Shown here piece after piece: positions 50,441 to 60,109 of a DNA stretch of 64,000 nucleotides. The position numbers and the translations under genes were made by a program. Origin of the DNA: DATKHR01 sp036557365. Its GTDB lineage: Bacteria; Acidobacteriota; Vicinamibacteria; Vicinamibacterales; CAVVIG01. The stretch is taken from positions 372,001 to 436,000 of the forward strand of contig DATBHR010000098.1 in the NCBI GenBank assembly GCA_036557365.1, given 5' to 3'. The notes under the pieces were generated by a model. The model ran no database searches and was not told the DNA's origin. It saw only the letters and a program-made list of their open reading frames with translations. Within the stretch, counting starts at the first letter, position 1, and each line of letters begins with the position of its first letter.

Positions 50441-51787
50441 CTAGTACATCCCCAGATATCTCTCGGTCTCCCATGGCGAGACGTGCTTGATGTAATCGAG
50501 CCACTCTTCGCGCTTCGCGGCGACAAAGTGCTCGAACAGATGCTCGCCCAGCGTGTCTCTGACGAGGTCGTCCTTCTCCAGTTCGTCGAGCGCTTCGCTC
50601 AGATTCCCCGGCAGCTCGTCGATCCGGAGATGACGCCGTTCGCGGTGGCTCATCTTGTAGATGTTCTTGTTGATCGGCGGACCCGGATCGAGTTTCTGAT
50701 TGATGCCTTCGAGGCCTGCCCTCAGCATGACCGCCAGCGCGAGGTACGGATTGCACGACGGATCGGGCATGCGCAGCTCGATGCGCGTTCCCATGCCGCG
50801 AGTCGCCGGCACGCGCACGAGCGGGCTGCGGTTCTTCTCTGACCACGAGATGGCGGTCGGCGCTTCGTAACCTGGCACCAGTCGCTTGTACGAATTCACC
50901 AATGGATTGGTGATCGCGCAGAAGCCCTTCGCGTGACGCAGGATTCCGCCGATGTAGTTGAGGCATGTTTCGCTCAACTGCCATTGGGCTTTGGGATCGA
51001 AGAAGATGTTCGTGCCGCCGGTGAAGAGCGACATGTGCGTGTGCATGCCGGAGCCGTTGATGCCGTAAATCGGCTTCGGCATGAACGTCGCGTGCAGACC
51101 GTTGCGGATCGCCACGTTCTTCACGATGAATCGAAACGTGCTGATGCTGTCCGCTGTCGTCAGCACATCGTCGTAGCGGAAATCGATCTCGTGCTGTCCG
51201 GGCGCGACTTCGTGGTGCGCCGCTTCGACGTGAAAGCCCATTGCTTCGAGAGCCAGTACGATCTCGCGCCGCACGTCTTCGCCCTGATCAACTGGACTGA
51301 GGTCGAAGTAGCTCGCAGCGTCGTGCGTTTCGGTTGTGGCGACGCCGTCCTTCGTCTGGAACAGGAAGAACTCGGCCTCGGGCCCGGCGTTCATCGAATA
51401 GCCCTTGGCCGCGGCGAGCGCGATGACTTTCTTCAGGCACGCGCGCGGGTCGCCGACGAACGGCTGTCCGTCGGGCGTGTAGATGTCGCAGATCATGCGC
51501 GCGACTTTTTCGCCCGTCGTGCCCGCCCACGGAAAAATTCTGAACGTCGCGAGGTCCGGCCGCAGGTACATGTCCGATTCCTCGATGCGGACGAAGCCTT
51601 CGATCGAGGAGCCGTCGAACATGATCTTGCCGTCCAGCGCGTCCTCGAACTGACGGTCTGGAATCTCGACGTTCTTGATCGTGCCGAGGATGTCGGTGAA
51701 CTGCAGGCGCATGAACTTCACCTTCTCGCGCTCGGTCCGCTCGAGAATCTGCGCCTTGGTTTCGCGTGACAGCGGTTGCTTGGCCAT
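50441..51787 (-). CDS. glnA: Glutamine synthetase type I
   Basis: 448 residues from ATG 51787, the length of the short GSI-alpha form. N-terminal beta-grasp: VKFMRLQFTDILGTIKNVEI, then MFDGSSIEGFVRIEESDM. The catalytic part has NAGPEAEFFLF with metal glutamates, EVAPGQHEIDFRY, GINGSGMHTHMSLF, and NPLVNSYKRLVPGYEAPTAI and SEKNRSPLVRVP for ATP, glutamate and the flap. The NLYDLPPEE adenylylation motif of the beta form is not present, so control by AMP transfer is not expected; feedback inhibition is more likely. Makes glutamine from glutamate and ammonia. Confidence 0.96.
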   Translation of the reverse strand: MAKQPLSRETKAQILERTEREKVKFMRLQFTDILGTIKNVEIPDRQFEDALDGKIMFDGSSIEGFVRIEESDMYLRPDLATFRIFPWAGTTGEKVARMICDIYTPDGQPFVGDPRACLKKVIALAAAKGYSMNAGPEAEFFLFQTKDGVATTETHDAASYFDLSPVDQGEDVRREIVLALEAMGFHVEAAHHEVAPGQHEIDFRYDDVLTTADSISTFRFIVKNVAIRNGLHATFMPKPIYGINGSGMHTHMSLFTGGTNIFFDPKAQWQLSETCLNYIGGILRHAKGFCAITNPLVNSYKRLVPGYEAPTAISWSEKNRSPLVRVPATRGMGTRIELRMPDPSCNPYLALAVMLRAGLEGINQKLDPGPPINKNIYKMSHRERRHLRIDELPGNLSEALDELEKDDLVRDTLGEHLFEHFVAAKREEWLDYIKHVSPWETERYLGMY

Positions 51788-51853
51788 GTCGAGCCTGATT
51801 TTAGGCTAATGCGGTGGGCTGGGAGTCTTGCCGGGCGACGGTCGGGAGTGCGA

Positions 51854-53134
51854 CTAGGCTTGCGCCGCTGTCCTGACCTCTGGATGCGCCTCGGCCTCTT
51901 CCGGTTCGACGGCGAGCACACCCGCGAGGTGCGACGCGACGATCGCCGCAACGGCATGAATGGCTTCCGAGGCCTCGCCGCCGCTCTTGATTTCAGCCGA
52001 CAGCGCGCCGATGCATCCGCGCGTTCCGAGGATGGGCGCGACGATGGCGCCGGAAGGACCGCCGGGGTGAGACGGAACGATCTGGAGCGACTCGGTGCGA
52101 TACGCGGCGGCGGCAGCGTTGTCCGCCGAACGCGGCAGCGACGTCATCCGTGCGAGGACTTGCGGTGTGTAGCCGTACGACAGGACCGGACGGAGATCGT
52201 TCGAGGTTTGCTCGCTGTCCGCCATCCAGACGACCATGCCGCCGGCATCCATCAGGTCGGCAGCACGCGACAGCAATCGTTCGAGCTGTTCCCGTTCACG
52301 CACGCGTGCGAAGTCGGTCGCGAGCTCCGCGGTCGCCTTGAGCACGATCGCGTTTCGCGCCGGTGCGGTGGAGTGCACCGCAACTGACGGTGCGGGCGGC
52401 GCGGGTCGCGCCGGCAGCTGCGCTGCCGGAACGGTGCGCGCATGCGACACGACGCCTTCTTCGTCGCTTGCTGCGGGCGCGTTGAGATTCAGATTCGTGA
52501 CCGCGGTTCCAGCTGGCTTGTCGACGACGACTTCGACGCGACGCGCTCCCATCAAGGCGAGGACGATTGCGACGAACCCCGAAATCAGCCCAGCGGCGCC
52601 GATCGCTGCGAGCTGGCGCTTGCGCAGCTCCGCTTCGTCCGTGTCGAACGCCTGATGCTCGGCCAGTCGCGCGCGCTCCACCTGTCGTCCAGCGACAGCC
52701 GCCAGCTGATCGCCTTCCGTGTAGATCACATCGCCCGCCATCAGCTGTTGACCCGAGCGGAGGTAATCGCGTGCGCGCTTATCGACGTCGGCGAACTCGT
52801 TGACGGCCGACGTCGCTTCATCGACAGCGGTCCGGGCGGGCGCGCTCATCATCGACTGACGCAGCGCCGTCAGCGACGCCATCACGGTATCTTTCGTCGT
52901 CGCGACCTTCGGCATCCAGAAGGCGACGCCCTGTCCGGTTGCGACGTACGCGTGCTGCGCGAGCTGAAGGTCCGCGAGCGCGTCGGCTGTCTCACGCGCA
53001 TGCAGGTCTACCTGCCGAAGTGCAGTTGATGCCGTACGGACGCGCTCCTGGGTTGTGAAGATGAAAAATCCCGCGGCGGCAAGGGCTATCCAGGTCGTGG
53101 CAACGAGTGCGGCTCGGGTGGCCCCTGATCGCAT
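51854..53134 (-). CDS. Membrane-bound sensor with helical periplasmic domain and GAF domain
   Basis: 426 residues from ATG 53134. A first membrane span at about 9-27, a helical external part up to 170 (alanine-rich, with VDLHARETADALADLQLAQH, like CHASE3 or four-helix sensors), a second span near 173-195, a proline-rich linker (PARPAPPAPS) and a cytoplasmic GAF domain (about 270-405, with LDAGGMVVWMAD-like strand and ending AAIVASHLAGVL). No kinase, GGDEF, phosphatase or methyl-accepting domain follows. It could sense a ligand and pass a signal to a separate protein, or be a shortened receptor. Stands alone between glnA and thrA. Confidence 0.72.
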   Translation of the reverse strand: MRSGATRAALVATTWIALAAAGFFIFTTQERVRTASTALRQVDLHARETADALADLQLAQHAYVATGQGVAFWMPKVATTKDTVMASLTALRQSMMSAPARTAVDEATSAVNEFADVDKRARDYLRSGQQLMAGDVIYTEGDQLAAVAGRQVERARLAEHQAFDTDEAELRKRQLAAIGAAGLISGFVAIVLALMGARRVEVVVDKPAGTAVTNLNLNAPAASDEEGVVSHARTVPAAQLPARPAPPAPSVAVHSTAPARNAIVLKATAELATDFARVREREQLERLLSRAADLMDAGGMVVWMADSEQTSNDLRPVLSYGYTPQVLARMTSLPRSADNAAAAAYRTESLQIVPSHPGGPSGAIVAPILGTRGCIGALSAEIKSGGEASEAIHAVAAIVASHLAGVLAVEPEEAEAHPEVRTAAQA

Positions 53135-53305
53135 GGACTCCTACCGGCGACGGTCGACCTGGCAGCTGTTCGGCCACGGTCGAGGTTGCGCGTAACTACC
53201 GGGTATCAAAACGGTAAGAGAGTACCACAAATAGTGGCTGCAGGAGCCTTTATGGCCATATGTCGGTGTCGGTTTTTTCACGAACCGGTGTATTCCTAAA
53301 GGCCC

Positions 53306-55765
53306 ATGAGAATCCTGAAGTTCGGCGGCTCGTCCGTCTCGACGCCAGCTGCCATCCGAAAAGTCCAGCAGATCGCCCTCGACGCCCGCCGGCAAGGGCC
53401 GATCGTCGTGGTGGTCTCAGCATTTGGCGGCGTCACGAATGAGTTGATTGAATGTGCGCGTCTGGCGGAGCGCGGCGACACGGCGCTGACGTCCAGGTTT
53501 GCCGCGCTCGCTCGCCGACACCGTTCCGCGATACGACAACTCGTCGGCTCGAACGCAGGAATCGCAAAACGCCGCGTGGACTCCTTGCTCGCCGAACTGC
53601 GCGAAGCGCTTCACGGCATCGAACTGCTGCGCCACTGTCCGCCGCGCGCCCTCGACGTTGTCGCCGGATTCGGTGAGCGTCTGTCTGCGGTCATCATCGC
53701 CGCGAGCCTCAATCGGAGATACCGGTCAGAGTTCGTGGACGCTCGTGAACTGATCGTCACCGACGATCAATTCACGCACGCGAACGTGTTGTTCCGCAAA
53801 ACCAATCGGCAGACGCGCGCGAACATCAATCGCTTGCTGCGCCGACAATCCGGACGCGTCATCCCGATCGTCACCGGATTCATCGCGGCGACAGAAGACG
53901 GACGCTCCACGACGCTCGGACGGAACGGTTCGGATTACAGCGCCGCTATCATCGGCGCGGCGCTCGGCGCATCGATGATCGAGATCTGGACGGATGTAGA
54001 CGGAGTCCTAAGCGCAGACCCGCGCATCGTTCCGTCCGCGTTCGTTCTGCCGCACCTGACCTATGAAGAAGCGATGGAGCTGTCGTATTTCGGCGCGAAG
54101 GTGCTGCACTCCGCGACGATTGCTCCAGCCGTCGCTCGGCGCATTCCGATCCTGATCAAGAACACGTTCAACCCCGATGCGCCGGGCACGCTGATCTCCG
54201 CCCGCCGTGTGGACGATGAGCGGCTCGCGAAGGGCATCACGTCCGTTGACGAGCTGACGCTCGTTACTGTCCGCGGGCCGGGGATGGTTGGTGTGCCGGG
54301 CGTCGCAGAGCGCCTCTTTCGTGCGCTTGCAGTATGCCGAATCAGCGTCATCCTGATTTCGCAGGCCTCCTCAGAGCACACCATCTGCTTCGCAATTCGC
54401 GGCAACGATACGGCGCCGGCGCTGGACGCGATTCGTCAGGAATTCGCGCTCGAGATGCACCGGCGGCTGATGCTCGTCGAGTCGAAAACGGAGCAGGCGA
54501 TCGTTGCGGTCGTCGGGGAAGGGATGAAAGGCCGTCCAGGCGTCTCGGGCAAGCTGTTCGACGCGCTCGGCCGCCAGAGCATCAACATCAGCGCGATCGC
54601 GCAGGGAGCGTCGGAGCGGAACATCTCGTGCGTCATCGACGCGCCCCAGCAGGCGCGCGCGCTCGACGCCATCCACCAGGCCTTCTTCGAAAATCGGACG
54701 CGGCTCGCGCTGGCGATCGTTGGCGTCGGCAATGTCGGCAGCGCAGTGATCCGTCAATTGCACCAGCAGCGCGACTACCTGCTGTCCCGCGGCTTCGACA
54801 TCAAGGTCGTCGCACTCGCCAACAGTCGTCGGTACGTGTTCGAGCCGGACGGCATCAACCTGCAGCGATGGAAAGACGCGCTGGACGATGCGACGAGCCG
54901 GATGAACGCGAAGGTGCTGGCGCAGCGGATGGGAGCACTGGAGCCGACCAATGTCGCGCTCGTCGACTGCACGGCCGAGCACTCGATCGTGGACGCCTAT
55001 CCCGACTTCGTCGACGCCAACCTCCACATCGTTACACCGAACAAGATTGCGAACGCGCTGCCGTGGGCACGCTACTCCGCGTTGATGACGAGGATGGAAC
55101 GGCGTCGCAAACACTTTCTCTTCGAGGCGAACGTTGGCGCGGGACTGCCCATCGTGTCGACGTTGCGCGATCTCGTCGCGAGCGGCGACGAGATTCACCG
55201 CATCGAAGGCGTCCTGTCAGGCACGCTCAGTTACCTCTTCAATCACTTCGACGGCAGCACGCCGTTCAGCAGCCTGGTCGCGGATGCGCATCGACTCGGT
55301 CTGACGGAGCCCGATCCCCGCGAGGATCTCTCGGGCCAGGACGTCGCTCGCAAGCTCCTCATCCTTGGTCGTATGATGGGCCGACGAATGGAGCTCGGCG
55401 ACGTTCGGGTCGACAGCCTCGTCCCTCGGGCCCTTCGGCACGGCGCCTACACCGGTCGCTGGCTCCGGGCGTTCGCCGGGCACGACGACGACATGGCCGC
55501 ACGCCTGCGGCGTGCGCACTCGCGCGGAAAAGTGCTTCGCTACACCGGCACTATCGACGCGCGGGGCGCGAGCGCCTCTCTCGTGGAACTGCCGAGCGAC
55601 CATTCCGTGGCCCTGGCCAGAGGCACCGACAACGTGATCGCGTTCTACACGAACCGTTATTCGAGGACGCCGCTCGTGGTCCAGGGTCCGGGCGCCGGTG
55701 CGGACGTGACCGCGACGGGCGTGTTCTCGGATATCCTGAAGCTTTTGCACTATCTCCCTCGGTGA
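53306..55765 (+). CDS. thrA: Bifunctional aspartate kinase / homoserine dehydrogenase
   Basis: 819 residues from ATG 53306. The aspartate kinase domain (about 1-300) opens with ILKFGGSSVSTPAA and has TTLGRNGSDYSAAIIGAAL and WTDVDGVLSADPR. Two ACT segments (about 315-460, with VRGPGMVGVPGVAERLF and INISAIAQGASERNIS) bind the regulating amino acid. The homoserine dehydrogenase part (from about 468) has LAIVGVGNVGSAVIRQL, VTPNKIANA and EANVGAGLPIVSTLRDL. It carries out the first and third steps from aspartate to threonine and methionine. Length and layout match ThrA/MetL; the ACT order suggests threonine feedback, but which residue is sensed cannot be read here. Confidence 0.95.
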   Translation: MRILKFGGSSVSTPAAIRKVQQIALDARRQGPIVVVVSAFGGVTNELIECARLAERGDTALTSRFAALARRHRSAIRQLVGSNAGIAKRRVDSLLAELREALHGIELLRHCPPRALDVVAGFGERLSAVIIAASLNRRYRSEFVDARELIVTDDQFTHANVLFRKTNRQTRANINRLLRRQSGRVIPIVTGFIAATEDGRSTTLGRNGSDYSAAIIGAALGASMIEIWTDVDGVLSADPRIVPSAFVLPHLTYEEAMELSYFGAKVLHSATIAPAVARRIPILIKNTFNPDAPGTLISARRVDDERLAKGITSVDELTLVTVRGPGMVGVPGVAERLFRALAVCRISVILISQASSEHTICFAIRGNDTAPALDAIRQEFALEMHRRLMLVESKTEQAIVAVVGEGMKGRPGVSGKLFDALGRQSINISAIAQGASERNISCVIDAPQQARALDAIHQAFFENRTRLALAIVGVGNVGSAVIRQLHQQRDYLLSRGFDIKVVALANSRRYVFEPDGINLQRWKDALDDATSRMNAKVLAQRMGALEPTNVALVDCTAEHSIVDAYPDFVDANLHIVTPNKIANALPWARYSALMTRMERRRKHFLFEANVGAGLPIVSTLRDLVASGDEIHRIEGVLSGTLSYLFNHFDGSTPFSSLVADAHRLGLTEPDPREDLSGQDVARKLLILGRMMGRRMELGDVRVDSLVPRALRHGAYTGRWLRAFAGHDDDMAARLRRAHSRGKVLRYTGTIDARGASASLVELPSDHSVALARGTDNVIAFYTNRYSRTPLVVQGPGAGADVTATGVFSDILKLLHYLPR

Positions 55766-55777
55766 GGACTCTCTGAC

Positions 55778-57061
55778 ATGCCGCCATCTGAAGCGTCGCC
55801 TGTCCCGGTAAATCGGTGGGTGCAGCTCGTCGCGGGCATCATCTGCATGGTGATGATCGCGAACCTGCAGTACGGCTGGACGTACTTCGTCGATCCGATG
55901 AACGCGAAGTACCACTGGGGCCGAACGAGCATCCAGTTTGCCTTCTCGATCTTCGTAGCCACCGAGACGTGGCTGGTGCCCGTCGAAGGATGGTTCGTCG
56001 ATCGCTTCGGGCCGCGCCTCGTCGTGATGTTCGGCGGCGTCGTCGTCGCGATCGCGTGGTCGCTCAACGCATTTGCCAGCTCACTCGGAATGCTCTACTT
56101 CGCCGAGATGCTGGCGGGCATCGGTGCCGGCGCCGTTTACGGCACGTGCGTCGGGAATGCCTTGAAATGGTTTGCCGATCGCCGCGGCTTCGCGGCGGGG
56201 TTGACGGCGGCCGGCTTCGGCGCGGGCGCGGCCGCGACCGTCGTGCCGATCGTCAACACCATCAAGAACTACGGTTACGACCACGCGTTCCTCTGGTTCG
56301 GCCTCGTCCAGGGAATCGTCGTCGTCATCCTGTCGCAATTCCTGAAAGCGCCGCGGCCGGGCGAGGCACCGCTGGCGGCGCGGAAGGTCCGCCAGGGCAC
56401 GCGCGACTACCGTCCCGGTGAGATGTTGCGGACGCCGCTGTTCTGGATTCTCTACGTGATGTTCACGACGGTGGCCGCGAGCGGCCTGGTCGTGACTGCG
56501 CAGGTGGCGCCGATCGCGCGCGACTACAAGATCGCGAACCTGCCGGTCACCTTCCTGTTCATTCCGTCCACCGTCATCGTGATGGCCGGCATCGTCGACA
56601 ACATCCTGAACGGCCTAGCGCGGCCGACATTCGGGTGGGTGTCGGATCACATCGGCCGCGAGAACACGATGGCAATCGTGTTCACGTGCGGCGCCGCCGC
56701 GTACTGGGCCCTCGGGACCGTTGGTGCGTCACCGTGGGGTTTCATCATGTCAGCCGGCCTTGTCTATTTCACGTGGGGCGAAATCTACAGCCTGTTTCCG
56801 GCGCTCTGCACTGACGTCTATGGTCCGAAGTTCACGACGACCAACGCTGGCTTGCTCTATACAGCGAAAGGCACCGCGTCGTTTTTCGTTCCCGTCGCCG
56901 GGTGGCTGGCGCAGTCGACCGGCAGCTGGCACGCCGTGTTCATCGTCGCGGCAATTGCGAACATCGCGGTCGGTGCGACCGCGCTGTTGGTGGTGAAGCC
57001 GCTGCGTGAGGCGACGATTCGCGGGACCGCGCCGGCCATGCGGGTGGCGCCCGCCAAATAG
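55778..57061 (+). CDS. MFS transporter, oxalate/formate antiporter (OxlT)-like
   Basis: 427 residues from ATG 55778, 12 bases after thrA. Twelve membrane spans; the first span and loop (MVMIANLQYGWTYFVDPMN) and the segment SIQFAFSIFVATETWLVPVEGW are characteristic of OxlT, and VDRFGPRLVVMFGG is the MFS loop between spans 2 and 3. Span 11 has YTAKGTASFFVPVAGWLA with the lysine used by OxlT for dianions. It should exchange oxalate for formate or move a related dicarboxylate. A CoA-transferase (62915) and a glyoxylate-type aminotransferase (60110) lie within 7 kb, which is compatible with oxalate or glyoxylate use. Confidence 0.85.
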   Translation: MPPSEASPVPVNRWVQLVAGIICMVMIANLQYGWTYFVDPMNAKYHWGRTSIQFAFSIFVATETWLVPVEGWFVDRFGPRLVVMFGGVVVAIAWSLNAFASSLGMLYFAEMLAGIGAGAVYGTCVGNALKWFADRRGFAAGLTAAGFGAGAAATVVPIVNTIKNYGYDHAFLWFGLVQGIVVVILSQFLKAPRPGEAPLAARKVRQGTRDYRPGEMLRTPLFWILYVMFTTVAASGLVVTAQVAPIARDYKIANLPVTFLFIPSTVIVMAGIVDNILNGLARPTFGWVSDHIGRENTMAIVFTCGAAAYWALGTVGASPWGFIMSAGLVYFTWGEIYSLFPALCTDVYGPKFTTTNAGLLYTAKGTASFFVPVAGWLAQSTGSWHAVFIVAAIANIAVGATALLVVKPLREATIRGTAPAMRVAPAK

Positions 57062-57158
57062 CGGCGCATGCCGCGAGAAGTGCGACTGTTGATGGGCGCC
57101 TGGAAAAACGCGTCGAGTTGAGGGGCCTCACACCCATCGAGAAGGCTTTGCGCTGCGA

Positions 57159-58370
57159 TTAGGGATGCGGCACCAGCGTGAACGCCAGTGTTGCATCCTT
57201 GCAGAACGTGTAGGCAGGGAATCCGTCATCTGAAAGCCATCCGCGAGCAGTGCCCGTCAGGTGCCCCATGACGTCCGCTGTTCCACCCGTAATCTCTGTC
57301 TTGTAAAAGACACCCAGATGTTGTTCACCAGGCCAACCCAAACCGTCGCCGTGGAGCGTACCTGAAAGCGTTCCTGCCATTCTCTCGAGGTTCAGCGCAA
57401 CGGTGACCGTCCCGTTAGAGATGATCGTGTAGCGCAAGTTGTTGCCGTTTACAAACAAGCCGTCGTCGAACATCACGTCCCGGAGCGGCGGCGGTGGGAC
57501 CAGAAATCCGTGGCTATCGCAGTCGGCGAGCGAAAGAGGATGAAGTGTGAGCAGGTAGCGGAAGACGCCGTCGTCCGGATTGAGAAGCCTAAAGCTCTGA
57601 GAGGTCGAGTAGTTGCTTACAACACCGGTGGTGGAGTCAGTCGCGCGCGCCCGCCAATAGAAGCTGGCACCGGATATGAGGTCGGTAGTCAGCGTAAATG
57701 AGGTTTGTCCCTGTCCTTCGGGCACGACACCGGTAGCGATCACCGACCCAAACCCGGCGTCGCTGGCGACGTCGAATCGATAACTGAGAGGCGCCGATGG
57801 AGCGGGCCCGGTTCTGACCGCGTTCGTCACAGTGAACGTGGGTCGCTTGTGAACGAGCGAGCCGGCGAGGGGCTGCACCGGCACGGGTGGCTGAATCGCG
57901 AGCGGTGGCCCGATGGTGAACTTGAACGTGGGCGACACTGTTCCGGTGCTGTCATCGGCGTGGCTTCGCACTCGCCAGTAGTAGTCCTTGGACGACAACG
58001 GGTCCAGCGTCAGCGTTGTCTGCCCATTTGCAGCTTGCGTCACATCCTTCGAAACGACGACCGTGGAGAATGCATTGTCGGTCGCCAACTGGAAGGTGTT
58101 TGTGATCTGGTCTTGCCCGGATGTCACTGCGTTGGCGGCTCGCAGAGTCACCGGCTGTGCGTAGAATGAAACCTGTGCACCATCGCTCGGCGACGAGGGG
58201 CGGGCGCCCGCCAGGGACGCGCTCGGCTTTGAAGGCGAACTACAACCCGCGATTCCGATGACGACCCCGGCGAAGACGATCACCTCTACCGTGAACGGAA
58301 CGTTGCAGAACGGAAAATGTTGCGCGAATGCCACACGCAGTCGGACGATTCTGCGGTGCAATAGCCACAT
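57159..58370 (-). CDS. Lipoprotein with Fn3-like domains
   Basis: 403 residues from ATG 58370, with GGAGG close upstream; the open frame to 58421 is not needed. The N-terminus is long before the lipobox (VVIGIAGC), giving a lipid-anchored protein. Two beta-sandwich units (about 60-150 and 160-260), each with FQLATDNAFS or FDVASDAGFG and YYWRVRS or FYWRARA, are Fn3-like. A C-terminal beta region has GTLSGTLHGDGLGWP and ends in FTLVPHP. It is probably an outer-membrane or periplasmic lipoprotein; ligand unknown. Lies alone between the transporter and ggt. Confidence 0.75.
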   Translation of the reverse strand: MWLLHRRIVRLRVAFAQHFPFCNVPFTVEVIVFAGVVIGIAGCSSPSKPSASLAGARPSSPSDGAQVSFYAQPVTLRAANAVTSGQDQITNTFQLATDNAFSTVVVSKDVTQAANGQTTLTLDPLSSKDYYWRVRSHADDSTGTVSPTFKFTIGPPLAIQPPVPVQPLAGSLVHKRPTFTVTNAVRTGPAPSAPLSYRFDVASDAGFGSVIATGVVPEGQGQTSFTLTTDLISGASFYWRARATDSTTGVVSNYSTSQSFRLLNPDDGVFRYLLTLHPLSLADCDSHGFLVPPPPLRDVMFDDGLFVNGNNLRYTIISNGTVTVALNLERMAGTLSGTLHGDGLGWPGEQHLGVFYKTEITGGTADVMGHLTGTARGWLSDDGFPAYTFCKDATLAFTLVPHP

Positions 58371-58453
58371 GTTCGCCTCCAAAGGCTGCATCTCCGGGCT
58401 CAGAAGCGACTCTTGTACCAAAGACAGAGCTGGGCGATGCCGATGGAAGGGTG

Positions 58454-60079
58454 TCAGCCGATCGGCGCGCCTTCGGGAATTGCCGCGCCGTCATGCCGCG
58501 GCTCTGACGCGCCGAAGTGGACGCCCGATTCGTTGCACATGACCGCCTGACCGCTTCCGAATGTCCCGGTCCTCGGCGGCATGACAGCGATCTCGTGGCC
58601 GAGCGCCGCGAGCTCATTTCGTACCGACTCCGGCACGTGCGCTTCGACGTTCACGTCCGCGCCGTCGAACGTCGCCTTCGTGAAGCGTCCTGCTTCGAGC
58701 GCTTCCTGGATATCCATGCCGTAGTCGACGATGTTCGCCACGAACTGCGCGTGAGCCTGCGCCTGGTTCCAGCCGCCCATGATGCCGAACCCGATGCGCA
58801 CGCCGTCTTTCTGCATGAAGCCGGGAATGATCGTGTGGAGCGGTCGCTTGCGCGGCTCGAGCGCGTTCGGATGGCCGTCTTCCAACGTGAAGAGCGAACC
58901 GCGATTGTGGAGCGCAAAGCCGGAGTTCGCCGGAACGAGTCCGGATCCAAAGCCGTGATAGATGCTCTGAATCAGCGAGACGATGTTGCCGTCGCGATCA
59001 ATCGCCGACAGATAGATCGTGTCGCCGCCGCTGCGGTTGGTGACGCCGTCCAGGACCGATGGTTCGACGCGGGCAGCCGCGCGGTCGGTGCGAATCGAGC
59101 GAGCGAGATCCTTCGCGCGTCCTTTGTCCAGCATCGCCTCGAGCGGCATCTCGCTGAACCGCGGATCGCCGACGTAGCGGAGCATATCGGCGTACGCGAG
59201 CTTCTTCGCCTCGATCATGACGTGCAGCGAACGCGCGCTGTGAAAGCCGTACTCGGCGACAGCAAACGGCTCCATCAGGTTGAGCATCATCAACGCGGCG
59301 ATGCCTTGCGTGTTCGGCGGCAGCTCATGAACGCGCCAACCTCTGTACGTCGTGGAGATCGGTTCAACCCATTCCGGCTCGAATTCCTTGAGATCCGCGT
59401 GCGTCATCGTGCCGTCGTGCGTCGCCATCAGCGCGACGATCGAATCGGCGGTCGGTCCCTCGTAGAAGCCGCGTCGTCCGTCGTGCGCGATGCGCCTCAA
59501 CGATTCGCTCAGGTCCCGATTGCGGAACACTTCTCCGGCGCGCGGCGTTCGTCCCTGCGGCAGGTACGTGCGAGCGGTGTGTGGACTGGCGGACAGCGTC
59601 TCGACGTAAGCGCTCCAGCGCGTCGCGATGATGTCTGAAACCGGAAATCCGTGTTCCGCGTAGAAAATCGCCGGCGCCAGGACATCGGCCAGTGGTAGAC
59701 GACCGAATCGTTGATGCAGCGCGCTCCACCCGGCAACCGCGCCGGGCACCGTAATCGAATGGATGCCGTGCATCGGCATCTCGGTGATGCCTTTTGCGGC
59801 GAGCATGCTTCGCGACAATCCAGCCGGCGCCCAGCCGCCGGCGTTCAACCCATGGATGCCGCCGCTCGATTCGGAGACGATGGCGAACAAATCGCCGCCG
59901 ATGCCGTTCATCTCCGGCTCGACGACGCCCGTGACTGCGTTGGCGGCGATGGCCGCGTCGACCGCGTGACCGCCGCGCTCGAGGATTTGCGCACCGGCCT
60001 GCGCGGCCAGCGGCTGGCTTGCTGCGACAATCCCGCGCAGCGTCGCAATTCTCGAGCGTCCGGCTATCACGTGAGGCAT
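58454..60079 (-). CDS. Gamma-glutamyltransferase family protein (YwrD-type)
   Basis: 541 residues from ATG 60079, without signal peptide. An N-terminal nucleophile hydrolase: ILERGGHAVDAAIAANAVTG and EPEMNGIGGDLFAIV at the start. The self-cleavage and nucleophile threonine should be T354 in SGGDTIYLSAIDRDGN; the classic enzymes have a second T there. Then SGLVPANSGFALHNRG and GIMGGWNQAQAHAQFV bind the glutamyl group. Lack of an export signal and the GDTIYL form place it with the cytoplasmic YwrD-like branch, whose substrate is uncertain. Divergent from the aminotransferase gene 30 bases away. Confidence 0.88.
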   Translation of the reverse strand: MPHVIAGRSRIATLRGIVAASQPLAAQAGAQILERGGHAVDAAIAANAVTGVVEPEMNGIGGDLFAIVSESSGGIHGLNAGGWAPAGLSRSMLAAKGITEMPMHGIHSITVPGAVAGWSALHQRFGRLPLADVLAPAIFYAEHGFPVSDIIATRWSAYVETLSASPHTARTYLPQGRTPRAGEVFRNRDLSESLRRIAHDGRRGFYEGPTADSIVALMATHDGTMTHADLKEFEPEWVEPISTTYRGWRVHELPPNTQGIAALMMLNLMEPFAVAEYGFHSARSLHVMIEAKKLAYADMLRYVGDPRFSEMPLEAMLDKGRAKDLARSIRTDRAAARVEPSVLDGVTNRSGGDTIYLSAIDRDGNIVSLIQSIYHGFGSGLVPANSGFALHNRGSLFTLEDGHPNALEPRKRPLHTIIPGFMQKDGVRIGFGIMGGWNQAQAHAQFVANIVDYGMDIQEALEAGRFTKATFDGADVNVEAHVPESVRNELAALGHEIAVMPPRTGTFGSGQAVMCNESGVHFGASEPRHDGAAIPEGAPIG

Positions 60080-60109
60080 CAGGAATACTACACTCTAGCG
60101 AGCGACGAC

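Noticed and set aside
53135..53305. Possible leader peptide or attenuator before thrA
   Set aside because: No short ORF rich in threonine or isoleucine codons and no clear paired hairpins were seen.
54334..55776. Long plus-strand ORF overlapping thrA in another frame
   Set aside because: Arginine-rich shadow with no domain, fully inside thrA.
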